A stretch of DNA of 64,000 nt from the NCBI GenBank assembly GCA_003243445.1, contig QFQQ01000022.1, forward strand, positions 1 through 64,000, written 5' to 3'. The notes below the pieces were generated by a model. It saw only the letters and a list, made by a program, of their open reading frames with translations. It was not told the DNA's origin and did no database searches. The stretch comes from Citrobacter freundii. Its GTDB lineage: Bacteria; Bacteroidota; Bacteroidia; Chitinophagales; Chitinophagaceae. Positions 36,377 to 44,931 of the stretch are shown here, piece after piece; within the stretch, counting starts at the first letter, position 1, and every line of letters starts with the position of its first letter. A program made the translations under genes and the position numbers.

Positions 36377-36986
36377 TCGCTGCTGTTGATTGCTGATATA
36401 ATACAGGGTTCAGTGAAGGATCGTTATACATTTTCATCTGCTTGTACACTTTCATGTATTTTTTCCCCTGTGCGATATCGTTCAACAATTCGTCAATAGC
36501 TGATGAAAGATCTGTTCTTTGTTCAAGCAGCACTGCCAGTTTTTGTTTGCACGCTGCAATATGTCCGGCGCTTGCATCCGTTCTTTCCGATTCGATGCGC
36601 ATATGATAGATCTTCAGCGCAAGTATCGATAACCGGTCGATCGCCCAGGCCGGGCTTTCTGTATTGATCGATGCATTGGCTGCAGTCTTTACCCCTGCGT
36701 ATTGCTGTAGAAAATAGCTGTCGATATATTCCACTACATCCGTTCTTTCCTGGTTTGAAGAGTCGATCCTTCTTTTGATAGCGAGCGCTTCCACGGGATC
36801 GATCGCAGGATTGCGGATAATATCTTCCAGGTGCCATTGCACTGTATCGATCCAATTCTTCAGATAAAGCAAATGCTCCAGCTTGTCCGAAGGATATGAA
36901 TTGCTGATAGGGGTATCTACATGGTCCTTCAGATGGTAGTCGGCAATGCTTTTGTCAAAAATGGAATTGGCGAGGGAACTGATCAT
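36366..36986 (-). CDS. DUF4254 domain protein
   Basis: A 206-residue helical protein. The start at 36986 gives MISSLANSIFDKSIADYH, typical of DUF4254; the frame continues 28 codons further up without family similarity. NWIDTVQWHLEDIIRNP and the Arg-rich IKRRIDSSNQERTD are recognisable. DUF4254 genes are often next to glycosyltransferases in Bacteroidota, as here, suggesting a link to surface polysaccharide, but the activity is unknown. Confidence 0.85.
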   Translation of the reverse strand: MISSLANSIFDKSIADYHLKDHVDTPISNSYPSDKLEHLLYLKNWIDTVQWHLEDIIRNPAIDPVEALAIKRRIDSSNQERTDVVEYIDSYFLQQYAGVKTAANASINTESPAWAIDRLSILALKIYHMRIESERTDASAGHIAACKQKLAVLLEQRTDLSSAIDELLNDIAQGKKYMKVYKQMKMYNDPSLNPVLYQQSTAANGG

Positions 36987-37144
36987 AAGATATGACTGAT
37001 TTAGCCGCAAATCTAAGCTAAGAGGGGGAAAGAGGGAAGGAGAAAAAAGGGAAGTTGGGAGAGTGTACATTTTTGGAGGCTGTATGGGAATCGGGCTTGA
37101 GTAATGATCTCTTCATACTCCTTTTTCTTCCCCTTAAAAGTAAA

Positions 37145-37169
37145 ACCCGGGATGCGAAACACCCCGGGT
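37145..37169 (-). terminator. Terminator after the sigma-like gene pair
   Basis: ACCCGGG and CCCGGGT form a 7-bp GC-rich stem around 11 nt. On the minus strand TTTTACTTTT follows. It lies 41 bases behind the stop at 37210. Confidence 0.75.
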
Positions 37170-37209
37170 AAGTTCTCTTTATCTCTATTTTTCTCTTTTA
37201 ACTCTTAGC

Positions 37210-37452
37210 TTAGAACATAGCAGTGATCTTCTGCCACCATGCTTTTTCCTTTTTTGGGTAAAAAAGCGGGTAAGCCGTGTGATCCTGTATTTCTTTCAGA
37301 ATGTCCTGTTCCATCTGCAATTTCTGTGTAGCTGAAAGCTCAAATTCTGAAGTGGTGCAGGAGAGCCATGTCTGGATTTGTCTTGTTTCCGCAGGTAAGG
37401 CTTCGCCATTTACATATCTTTCGAGTTTCCTGTGTAAGATTTCTGTTTTCAT
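37210..37452 (-). CDS. Small protein resembling the N terminus of FecR-type anti-sigma factors
   Basis: An 80-residue soluble protein. The opening RKLERYVNGEALPAETRQIQ and TWL resembles the cytoplasmic sigma-binding end of FecR-like anti-sigma factors, but there is no membrane helix and no FecR domain. A strong AAAGGA site precedes the ATG. It lies 42 bases behind the sigma-like gene and ahead of a terminator, so the two form a compact operon. It may bind the truncated sigma-like protein; this is inference. Confidence 0.6.
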   Translation of the reverse strand: MKTEILHRKLERYVNGEALPAETRQIQTWLSCTTSEFELSATQKLQMEQDILKEIQDHTAYPLFYPKKEKAWWQKITAMF

Positions 37453-37494
37453 AATTTTCCTTTTAGGTAAGAAGTAGGGTATATCACTATCCGA

Positions 37495-37995
37495 TTAGTC
37501 CAGTTTTGCGGCTACCATACGGGAAAGCCATTTAATGCTGGCCATGTTCAATACGTGGTTGCGTGGTTGTTCACGGGAGATGGTGTTTTGTCGGAAGAGT
37601 TCGGAAGCTGTTGGCACCGATTGCTTTTGCTGAACGGGTTTACGTGCATCCTGTAATGCTTCAGTTCTGAAGCTTGCTGCAATCTGTTCTTCGAGCATTT
37701 CTGAATAATCTGCGTTCTCCAGTTTCTCGTTCAATGTCTCTACTACACTTCTTCTTACAGATGTATAAAGATGCTGCGACACGGAAAAGTTTGCAGGAAT
37801 AGTATGACGTTTTTCCCAGAGATCAATAAAGATGTTCTTTACGATCTGGCGTGCATCATCAGAGGATTGCAGTTTTTTTGCGCTGTATGTATATAAACTA
37901 TACCAGTAGCGACAATACAATTCTTCAAATGCATCTGTGTCGTTCAATAAAAGGCGATCGATCAATTCCTGATCTGGTGTGAATGTCCTGCTCAT
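37495..37995 (-). CDS. ECF sigma-like protein with region 2 only
   Basis: A 166-residue protein. Residues about 5-85 match ECF sigma region 2 of Bacteroidota, with ELIDRLLLNDTDAFEELYCR and IFIDLWEKRHTI. The region-4 helix-turn-helix needed to bind the -35 element is absent: after residue 100 the sequence is polar and ends in IKWLSRMVAAKLD. The ATG at 37995 is used; a TTG five codons upstream is possible. It may be a decoy, a partner-dependent sigma or a decaying gene. Confidence 0.7.
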   Translation of the reverse strand: MSRTFTPDQELIDRLLLNDTDAFEELYCRYWYSLYTYSAKKLQSSDDARQIVKNIFIDLWEKRHTIPANFSVSQHLYTSVRRSVVETLNEKLENADYSEMLEEQIAASFRTEALQDARKPVQQKQSVPTASELFRQNTISREQPRNHVLNMASIKWLSRMVAAKLD

Positions 37996-38370
37996 GGGTA
38001 GGGTTACCAATTTGTGTAATTAAACAATTCAGGAGATTGGAATTGTTTTCGCAGGATTTGGGAGTTGTAAAAATCTGACTGCTAAACTACTCATCCTTTT
38101 TAATCCTTGCAATAGTTGCAAAAGGAAAGTTGCTAACATGGGACTTTTACGATAGATGGTTGTTCTCTTAAGATATTGTATGTAAGGTGACTGCTTGCTA
38201 TCGTAGTCGCGTTAAGAAAATCCAAAATCTGTGCCATCGCAGGGGTATATGATATGCCTGAATCCGTCCAGTTTGTGTAACTGGTTCCGAATCATATCAA
38301 TAATTTTTCATCTTTTTTTCGTGTATAAAAAGAAATGAAAAATGCAATAGCTAAATAAAAATGTTGACAA
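37996..38370. other. Spacer upstream of the sigma-like operon
   Basis: AT-rich, without an open frame or any of the repeat families. It must contain the promoter for the sigma-like gene and the 3' end of the ABC-F transcript. I see no clear terminator hairpin. Confidence 0.4.
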
Positions 38371-40245
38371 CTATTGGATTTCGCTCAGTTCCAGCCAGCG
38401 CAATTCTTTTTCATCAACTAGTTGTGTGATCTCACCGATGCGTTTTGCGAGTTGCTCCAATTCATTATACGGAAGAGTGCCGTCGTTCAGTTTTTGATTG
38501 ACCAATTCTTTTTCTTTTGCAAGATCACGGAGTTCTTTCTCCAGTGTTTCAAACTCACGTTTTTCCCTGAATGTTAATTGTCTTCTGGAAGCCGCGACGG
38601 GTGCAGGTTCTGTTGGTTTAGCCTGTTCTTGTTTTGCAAGAGCTTTATTATCGGGTCTTGATTGTTCTAAACGGTATTGTGTGTAATTGCCCGGAAAATC
38701 GCGGATGTCTCCATTCCCTTCAAATACAAAAAGATGATCTACGAGCCGGTCCATAAAATAACGATCGTGCGAAACGATAAGCAGGCAGCCGGGGAATTCG
38801 CTCAGAAAGTTTTCCAGAACGCTGAGCGTGGGAAGGTCAAGATCATTTGTTGGCTCATCGAGGATAAGAAAATTCGGGTTGCGGAAAAGGATCGACAGTA
38901 AGTGTAACCTCCGTTTCTCTCCACCACTTAACTTGCTGATATAAGTGTATTGTTTATCAGGGTCGAACAGAAAAAGCTGTAAAAACTGGGCAGCCGTTAA
39001 TGATCCTCCGCTGGCAAGGGGAAAATTTTCCGCAATATTTTTCACAAACTCGATCACACGCATATCTTCTTTCACCACCAGGCCCTGCTGGGAGTAATTT
39101 CCGAAGATCACGGTGTCTCCGATATTGATCTTTCCGCTGTCCGGCATTTCCAACTGCTGAAGAATATTGATGAACGTAGATTTACCTGCACCATTCTTTC
39201 CGACGATTCCCACGCGTTCGCCTTTGGAGAACGTATAGTCAAATCCTTTAAGAATTACCTTTTCCCCAAAGCTTTTATATACTTTTTTCATCTCCACCAC
39301 CTTCCCGCCGAGGCGGTTCATCTTCATCTGCAATTCAAGCTGCTGATCTTCTATGCGCGACTTTGCCTTCTTTTCTACTTCATAAAAGTTATCCTGCCGG
39401 CTTTTTGATTTCGTGGTGCGTGCTTTTGGTTGCTTGCGCATCCATTCCAATTCACGTCGGTAAGTGTTGCGTGCTTTATCAATACTTGCTACTTCATTTT
39501 CTATACGTGCTGCTTTTTTCTCCACGAAGTTTTCATAATCTCCTTTGTGCACATAAAGATTACTTCCTTCGAGTTCCCAGATCTCTTCACATACTGCGTC
39601 GAGAAAGTAACGGTCGTGCGTTACAAGCAACAATGTAACGTTCTCTTTATCGAGATAATGTTCGAGCCATTCCACCATTTCCACATCCAGGTGGTTGGTC
39701 GGTTCGTCCATGATCAGCAATACATGTTTGTGTTCAAAGCCAATATCAATAAGTGTTTTTGCGAGCGCAACACGTTTGCGCTGCCCGCCGCTGAGCGTGT
39801 TTACCGGTTGTTGCAGATGATGGATATTCAGCTTGCCAAGGATCTGTTTTACTTTCGCATCAAAATCCCAGGCGCCGAGTTCATCCATCTTCACAATGGC
39901 ATCAGTGAGCTTATCTGTATCATTCTCTTCGGAGACGATCTCGAAGTCCCTGATCGCTTTAATGACGGGGTGATTATGAAAGAAAATATTATCAAGGATT
40001 GATTTTGCCTCATCAAACTGCGGATCCTGCTCAAATAAGACCATGTCCACATCTTTATTGATCCACACTTTGCCTTCATCGGCCACTTCTTTTCCGGAAA
40101 GTATTCTGAGTAATGTTGATTTGCCTGAACCATTGCGGGCAACGAGCGCTATCTTATCACCTTCTTCTATATGAAAGGAAATTCCCTTGAAAAGCGGCTG
40201 AATGCCATAGCTTTTTGCAAGGTTTTCTACGGAAACGTAATGCAT
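38371..40245 (-). CDS. ABC-F family ATPase
   Basis: A 624-residue soluble protein with two ABC domains and no membrane segment. The first has NGSGKSTLLRIL and signature LSGGQRKRVALA; the second has GKNGAGKSTFIN and LSGGEKRRLHLL. The Arg/Lys-rich linker lies between them, and a C-terminal helical extension follows residue 530. ABC-F proteins act on ribosomes as translation factors or resistance proteins. The start at 40245 leads directly into VSVENLAKSYG; the frame continues 13 codons upstream through repeat sequence. Confidence 0.94.
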   Translation of the reverse strand: MHYVSVENLAKSYGIQPLFKGISFHIEEGDKIALVARNGSGKSTLLRILSGKEVADEGKVWINKDVDMVLFEQDPQFDEAKSILDNIFFHNHPVIKAIRDFEIVSEENDTDKLTDAIVKMDELGAWDFDAKVKQILGKLNIHHLQQPVNTLSGGQRKRVALAKTLIDIGFEHKHVLLIMDEPTNHLDVEMVEWLEHYLDKENVTLLLVTHDRYFLDAVCEEIWELEGSNLYVHKGDYENFVEKKAARIENEVASIDKARNTYRRELEWMRKQPKARTTKSKSRQDNFYEVEKKAKSRIEDQQLELQMKMNRLGGKVVEMKKVYKSFGEKVILKGFDYTFSKGERVGIVGKNGAGKSTFINILQQLEMPDSGKINIGDTVIFGNYSQQGLVVKEDMRVIEFVKNIAENFPLASGGSLTAAQFLQLFLFDPDKQYTYISKLSGGEKRRLHLLSILFRNPNFLILDEPTNDLDLPTLSVLENFLSEFPGCLLIVSHDRYFMDRLVDHLFVFEGNGDIRDFPGNYTQYRLEQSRPDNKALAKQEQAKPTEPAPVAASRRQLTFREKREFETLEKELRDLAKEKELVNQKLNDGTLPYNELEQLAKRIGEITQLVDEKELRWLELSEIQ

Positions 40246-40262
40246 GCGCAAATATACGGATA

Positions 40263-40405
40263 GACCGCGGACGACGGACCGCAAATACAGACGGCCGACC
40301 GCCGACCACCGACCGCGGTATCATTTATTAGGACGGAAGATGTTGCGCCGTATAGAAATGATTATTCATTCAGGATGGATCGTCTGCGGTCAGCGGTCCG
40401 CGGTC
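40263..40405. repeat. GACCGCG-type heptamer arrays, inverted arms
   Basis: The left arm has GACCGCG, GACGACG, GACCGCA at 40263-40283 and, after six bases, GACGGCC, GACCGCC, GACCACC, GACCGCG at 40290-40317. The right arm has TGCGGTC, AGCGGTC, CGCGGTC at 40385-40405. It occupies the divergent spacer between the ABC-F gene and the next plus-strand gene, so it overlaps their promoter region. Confidence 0.85.
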
Positions 40406-40458
40406 CTTCTCCCCACTGTTGGCATAGTTTTTCTATATAATTAATCAAAATCAACATT

Positions 40459-41019
40459 ATGGCTACCAATTTAATAGATACAATACAGCATAATCTTGGC
40501 TATCCTGCGCTGGAAAAAATAGATCCAAATAAACAGGAGCCTAAAAATGACAGCGGTTCGGTGTTTAAACGTGAGCTTGGCCAGGCAGCTATACCCGCGG
40601 TGCTGGCAGGTTTGTTCAAGCTCAGTCAGAACCAGGAAGGCGCATCGCAGATCATCGATGCTGATCCGGATGCCGGCGCATTGCAACTGGTATTTGAAAG
40701 AAAAGAGGATGTGGCCGTTGAAAAAGTATCCCGCTATACTGGCACTTCAAATGAAGAGACCCGTATCTCCATGGAGAGAATTGCTGCAGAAGCAGTACGT
40801 CTGGTACAGGAGGGTGTAAAAGACAATCCCACACCTGAACGTGTAAAAGCTATTCTAGGCGATCAGCGGCACAATATCCTCGTTTATCTTCCCGCTGCCA
40901 TGCAAATGGGTTACCTGCTGGGTGATAATACGCTGGATGACCGTACCAATAAAATGGAAGGACCGATCTCAAGCTTTATGCATAAGATCGAAGACAAACT
41001 TGCCGGGAAAGATACTTAG
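40459..41019 (+). CDS. Conserved-looking hypothetical protein
   Basis: A 186-residue soluble, helix-rich protein that I do not recognise with certainty. It has no signal peptide or membrane helix. The N terminus NLIDTIQHNLGYPALEKIDP is followed by a segment with repeated Ala and Gly (AAIPAVLAGLFKLSQN). It is followed by its own terminator at 41068-41115, which supports a real single-gene transcript. Confidence 0.65.
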   Translation: MATNLIDTIQHNLGYPALEKIDPNKQEPKNDSGSVFKRELGQAAIPAVLAGLFKLSQNQEGASQIIDADPDAGALQLVFERKEDVAVEKVSRYTGTSNEETRISMERIAAEAVRLVQEGVKDNPTPERVKAILGDQRHNILVYLPAAMQMGYLLGDNTLDDRTNKMEGPISSFMHKIEDKLAGKDT

Positions 41020-41067
41020 CGAAGTTGGCGAGACATTACTGGTTTCGTAATTCATCAATGATAGTCA

Positions 41068-41115
41068 AAGCCTGTAGCAAAAACGTGTTTACACTTTATG
41101 CTGCAGGCTTTTTTA
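41068..41115 (+). terminator. Terminator of the 186-residue hypothetical gene
   Basis: AAAGCCTGTAGCA at 41068-41080 pairs with TGCTGCAGGCTTT at 41099-41111 with one mismatch, and a T-run follows. Confidence 0.85.
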
Positions 41116-41208
41116 TAGAATGAGTTCAATCTTCTGTTGATGCTGATTTACGATCATAATTCCAAACCTGGTATTCTCTACTCATAACCCTCATCTCAGA
41201 CCTCAGGC

Positions 41209-41862
41209 TTAGTTTCCCGCTGCGATGAAAATGATCGCGCAGATGATAAAGACGAATATCAGTATCAGCCAGATCTTTCTTTTCTCCCAGTAATCGCTTG
41301 TTTTGCGATCCTGCACAAAGCGATCGATCTTTTCGTAAAGTTTTTCGTCCGTAACGCGTAATTTTTTCAGGCGATCGGTGATGCCCGGAATAAGCTTATA
41401 GGAAAGTGGATGTGTTGCATTGAGCGCGATCAGGATGATCTCTTTGTTGACATCGGGCTCATTAAAGCTGTTAACTTTTTGAATAGTGTCTTCGGATAAA
41501 AAATCTTCCAGATAGTGATGCAAACCTTCCTGGTCCATACGATGTACATCCAGCAAGCGTACGTATTTATCCAGTTCCAGTAATTGCTTTAATACATAGT
41601 CCGGAGTGATCGGACCATTGGTTCCTTTTTTACCAAGACTACGCGCGTACCAGCGCTGTTGCAGGTATTGATCTTTGAGATTGGTATTGCTTAATACCTC
41701 GTATGCTTCCTTGATCTCGGCAAAATGAGCCGAAGCGTATACATCACTGTTGTTCTTATCTGGGTGATAAAGCAACGCCAGCCGGCGATAGGCTTTCTTT
41801 ATCTCGTCCGGCGAAGCAGAGGGGGCAATTTCCAGTATACTATAGTAATCTTTCAACTTCAC
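41209..41862 (-). CDS. DnaJ domain protein with C-terminal membrane anchor
   Basis: A 217-residue protein. The J domain covers residues 3-68 with DYYSILEIAPSASPDEIKKA and the HPD motif in LLYHPDKN, so it should stimulate an Hsp70 ATPase. There is no Gly/Phe or zinc-finger region. A hydrophobic helix near 197-215 anchors it to the membrane, placing the J domain in the cytoplasm. The start codon is GTG. Its client is unknown. Confidence 0.9.
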   Translation of the reverse strand: MKLKDYYSILEIAPSASPDEIKKAYRRLALLYHPDKNNSDVYASAHFAEIKEAYEVLSNTNLKDQYLQQRWYARSLGKKGTNGPITPDYVLKQLLELDKYVRLLDVHRMDQEGLHHYLEDFLSEDTIQKVNSFNEPDVNKEIILIALNATHPLSYKLIPGITDRLKKLRVTDEKLYEKIDRFVQDRKTSDYWEKRKIWLILIFVFIICAIIFIAAGN

Positions 41863-41888
41863 CGTCGGCGAAGATAGGGAATCGGAGG

Positions 41889-42040
41889 GATGTTCGATGT
41901 TGGATGTTCGATGTCCGATGGTGGATGGTCGATATGCGAATGATTCGAAGGATCTGCAGACCTTCCGTTATTAACGAGCGTCAATTTATTTTGGTCATTC
42001 CCAATGAATTTCGACCATCGAACATCCAACATCGATCATC
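41889..42040. repeat. GATG-type heptamer arrays, inverted arms
   Basis: The left arm 41889-41930 has six units: GATGTTC, GATGTTG, GATGTTC, GATGTCC, GATGGTG, GATGGTC. The right arm 42013-42040 has GACCATC, GAACATC, CAACATC, GATCATC. The right arm ends just beyond the stop codon region of the dienelactone hydrolase at 42045. The loop is about 82 nt. Confidence 0.9.
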
Positions 42041-42044
42041 GACT

Positions 42045-42896
42045 CTACCCAAGGTATTTTCCGAAAAACGCTATCGTTCTCTTCCACGCAAGTTTTGCTG
42101 CGGCTTCATTGTAGCGGGTCGGCGCAGTGTCGTTGTGAAATGCGTGGTTGGCTCCTTCGTAGATGTATATTTCGTAGGGGATATTGTTTTTCTTCAGTGC
42201 CTCTTCATAAGCCGGGATGCCTGCATTTACGCGTTCATCAAGGCCGCCGTAATGGAGTTGAACGGCTGCTTTTATTTTTGCCACATCGGCTGTTTCCGGT
42301 TGTCTTCCATAAAAAGCAACAGCGGCTTTCAGCGCCGGTACATTTACCGCAAGACTGTTGGCCATGGCACCGCCCCAGCAAAAGCCAACGCAGCCGTATT
42401 GACCATTTGTATCTTTTCTTCCAGGCAGGTAATCAAAAACCCGGATGAAATTCTGCAGGCTGTCTTCTGCTTTCAGCTGTTGAAATTTTGTTCTCGCCTC
42501 ATCTTCATTTGCCGGCGTGCCGCCTAATGGAGCAAGGGCATTCGGTGCTATGGCGAGATAACCTGCATTTGCTGCACGACGTGTCACATCTTCAATATGT
42601 GCGTTCAGCCCCCGGTTTTCATGGATCACTACCACAGTCGCATATTTTCCTTCGGCTTTTGGCCGGGCCACATAAGCCTGCATTTCTCTGTTCACGCCGG
42701 GATATTTTATATACTCAGTAAACAGATCATCACTGCCTGTAATGGCTGCATGTGCCTGGTTCACTTCGATCATTGGTAGCACCGCCATTGCCGCCGCCGT
42801 ACTGCCGGTCAGCAACACAAGCCTGCGCAAAAATTCCTGTCGGCTGAGCGGTATATGCGTGTATTCGTCATAAAGATTGATAATACGTTGGTCCAT
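42045..42896 (-). CDS. Dienelactone hydrolase family protein
   Basis: A 283-residue alpha/beta hydrolase. The Cys nucleophile lies in GCVGFCWGG, with acid HYGGLDERV and His in EGANHAFHND. The N terminus SRQEFLRRLVLLTG followed by a hydrophobic stretch to about residue 50 looks like a Tat-type signal, so export is likely. It hydrolyses an ester or lactone; the substrate is unknown. It is divergent from the YXWGXW protein with a 374-base spacer. Confidence 0.9.
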   Translation of the reverse strand: MDQRIINLYDEYTHIPLSRQEFLRRLVLLTGSTAAAMAVLPMIEVNQAHAAITGSDDLFTEYIKYPGVNREMQAYVARPKAEGKYATVVVIHENRGLNAHIEDVTRRAANAGYLAIAPNALAPLGGTPANEDEARTKFQQLKAEDSLQNFIRVFDYLPGRKDTNGQYGCVGFCWGGAMANSLAVNVPALKAAVAFYGRQPETADVAKIKAAVQLHYGGLDERVNAGIPAYEEALKKNNIPYEIYIYEGANHAFHNDTAPTRYNEAAAKLAWKRTIAFFGKYLG

Positions 42897-42950
42897 AGCG
42901 TAGAGTTTTGAGGTTTGATTTAAAGGTAGGGATTGTGTTTGGTTTGCGTC

Positions 42951-43095
42951 GATGTTGGATGATGGATGTTCGATGGTCGGTTATCTGGAACGACCCGGGC
43001 TCTCGCAATAAGCTCTTCCGGCTCAGGACAAGACTCTTTTTTGTAACAATTTTTCTGATGGAGGTTCGACCATCGATCATCGAACATCCATCATC
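42951..43095. repeat. GATG-type heptamer arrays in a divergent spacer
   Basis: The left arm 42951-42978 has GATGTTG, GATGATG, GATGTTC, GATGGTC. The right arm 43068-43095 has GACCATC, GATCATC, GAACATC, CATCATC. Both flanking genes start outward from this spacer (42896 minus, 43271 plus), so the element is in a double promoter region. The rest of the spacer (43096-43270) shows nothing else that I can name. Confidence 0.9.
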
Positions 43096-43270
43096 CTCAT
43101 CGCACCCCCAATCTGTTAAATTCCTTTCACCAAATATTTTCCCAACAATCGTTCACCCCAGGCTTTCATGCAACCTCATGGCATGTTATTAGCTCCTATT
43201 TAAGCAAACGATTGAGTAAGATTTATCAGTCGGATTATCAATGCTTATCGAAAACGATAAATTTAATAAC

Positions 43271-44704
43271 ATGAAACGCATTTTATCCATCCTGGCGGTT
43301 TCCGTATCCCTGGTACTGGCCGCTTCGGTAAAGAACACAGCCTCCTCGCAGGTAGGAGTGGGCGTACAGATCACTTACCAGGATTTTTATGATGAACTCA
43401 GCCCTTATGGCCGGTGGATGGAATACCCCGACTATGGTTATGTATGGATGCCAAATGTAGGTGCCGATTTCCGCCCCTATAGCACCAATGGCCGATGGGT
43501 ATGGTCCGACGATTATGAATGGATGTGGGCTTCCGATTACAGCTGGGGCTGGGCACCATTCCACTACGGACGATGGTTCATGGACCCGACTTATGGCTGG
43601 ATGTGGGTGCCGGGCTACGACTGGTCTCCCGCCTGGGTGGCATGGAGAGATGGAGGCGACTACTATGGCTGGGCGCCGATCCAACCGGGATTCAGCTTCG
43701 GAGTGAACTTTTCCATCGGCAGCTATGCCCCGCCGGTTGATTACTGGTGCTTTACGCCAAGACGTTATATCGCTTCTCCTAGGATCTATAATTATTGTTT
43801 ACCTGCAAGACAGAACGTAACAATTATCAACAATACAACGATCATTAATAATTATCGCCGGACCAATAACACGTTCGTAACCGGTCCACGCCGTGGTGAT
43901 GCAGAACGTTATGCAGGCAATATCAGATCCGTGCGTTTCCGCGACGTGAACTCACCAGGCAGAACCCGCGTTCGCAATAACGAGGTCTCCTTTTACAGGC
44001 CCAATATCCGCCGCGATAATGATCGCAATATCGCTCCACGCAATTTCGACAGATATAATAACCGGAATGGAAATGAAAACAACCAGGGAAGAGGCAACGC
44101 CGGCACTGGTTGGAGACAGGCAAATGAAAGGAATAACAATAACGGCAATGGTCAAACCGGTTGGAGCCAGGTCAACGGACGCCGCGATAACAACAACGAT
44201 CGCGCAAACACCAGCCCTGAAAGAAATGATAACAATAATGGTACAGGCTGGAGACGGGCAAATGATCGAAGGAATGATGATAACAACCGCGAACGTCCGG
44301 CAACAACTCCGGGCAGCAATGACAACAGCGGTACCGGTTGGAGAAGAGCGAATGAACGGAGAGATGATGATAACAACAGCAATAACAATCGTGTGACTGA
44401 ACGGCGCGGAATTTTCGACAGGCAACCTGGTCGTCAGCCGGATGTGGATCGCCCAAGGACATCACCTGTTGAAAATCGCCCGCAGATAGATCGTCAGCCT
44501 GAGAGACGTGTATTCGAAAGACGCGACAACAATGATGCGCAACGCAGAATGAATGTAGACAGACCGCAGCCGCAACAGCGTCAATCAATGCCGCAAATGA
44601 ACCGCGAGCCCAGGCCTCAACCTCAGCGCCAGATGGAAAGCCGCCCCATGAACCGCGGCGGTGGTTTTGAAGGACAAAGAGGTGGAGGAAGACGAAGAGA
44701 TTAA
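43271..44704 (+). CDS. YXWGXW repeat exported protein with Asn/Arg-rich tail
   Basis: A 477-residue exported protein. A signal peptide covers about 1-22. Residues about 30-170 are very rich in Trp, Tyr and Gly, with units such as YGYVWMPNV, YSWGWAPFHYGRW and YYGWAPIQPG, the YXWGXW type. The second half is low complexity, with four related units built on GTGWRRANERR followed by Asn/Asp runs, and a Gln/Pro/Arg-rich end. It is strongly basic. It is probably an envelope or surface protein binding polyanions, by inference. The ATG at 43271 begins the signal peptide. Confidence 0.85.
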   Translation: MKRILSILAVSVSLVLAASVKNTASSQVGVGVQITYQDFYDELSPYGRWMEYPDYGYVWMPNVGADFRPYSTNGRWVWSDDYEWMWASDYSWGWAPFHYGRWFMDPTYGWMWVPGYDWSPAWVAWRDGGDYYGWAPIQPGFSFGVNFSIGSYAPPVDYWCFTPRRYIASPRIYNYCLPARQNVTIINNTTIINNYRRTNNTFVTGPRRGDAERYAGNIRSVRFRDVNSPGRTRVRNNEVSFYRPNIRRDNDRNIAPRNFDRYNNRNGNENNQGRGNAGTGWRQANERNNNNGNGQTGWSQVNGRRDNNNDRANTSPERNDNNNGTGWRRANDRRNDDNNRERPATTPGSNDNSGTGWRRANERRDDDNNSNNNRVTERRGIFDRQPGRQPDVDRPRTSPVENRPQIDRQPERRVFERRDNNDAQRRMNVDRPQPQQRQSMPQMNREPRPQPQRQMESRPMNRGGGFEGQRGGGRRRD

Positions 44705-44739
44705 ACTGAACGTTGGTGTGTTAGATGAGCTATAACCGG

Positions 44740-44767
44740 AAGGCTTCACGAAAGTGGAGCCTTTTTT
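44740..44767 (+). terminator. Terminator of the YXWGXW gene
   Basis: AAGGCTTCAC pairs with GTGGAGCCTT (one G-U pair) around GAAA, followed by six T residues. Confidence 0.88.
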
Positions 44768-44786
44768 GATTATGGAAAGTTTACGC

Positions 44787-44893
44787 GATGTCCGATGTTG
44801 GATGTTCGATGATCGATGGTCGAATTTTAGATTGAAAAGTTTGAGGTTGGTTCGAGCTGAATATCGAACATCGATCATCGGGCATCCAACATC
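44787..44893. repeat. GATG-type heptamer arrays, inverted arms
   Basis: The left arm 44787-44821 has GATGTCC, GATGTTG, GATGTTC, GATGATC, GATGGTC. The right arm 44866-44893 has GAACATC, GATCATC, GGGCATC, CAACATC. It begins 20 bases after the terminator and ends 38 bases before the GTG of the ABC exporter, so it lies in the exporter leader or promoter. Confidence 0.9.
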
Positions 44894-44931
44894 GAATTCG
44901 TACCTTCAACCAACCCTCAACACCTTCAACC

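Noticed and set aside
39430..40002. 190-codon plus-strand frame antisense to the ABC-F gene
   Set aside because: The opposite strand encodes clear Walker and signature motifs; this frame is a shadow.
41889..42040. Heptamer arrays as a CRISPR array
   Set aside because: Units are 7 nt without spacers, arms are inverted rather than direct, and no cas gene is present.
42951..43095. Repeat arms as ordinary terminators
   Set aside because: This and the sites at 40263 and 61298 lie between divergent gene starts, where no transcript needs to end.
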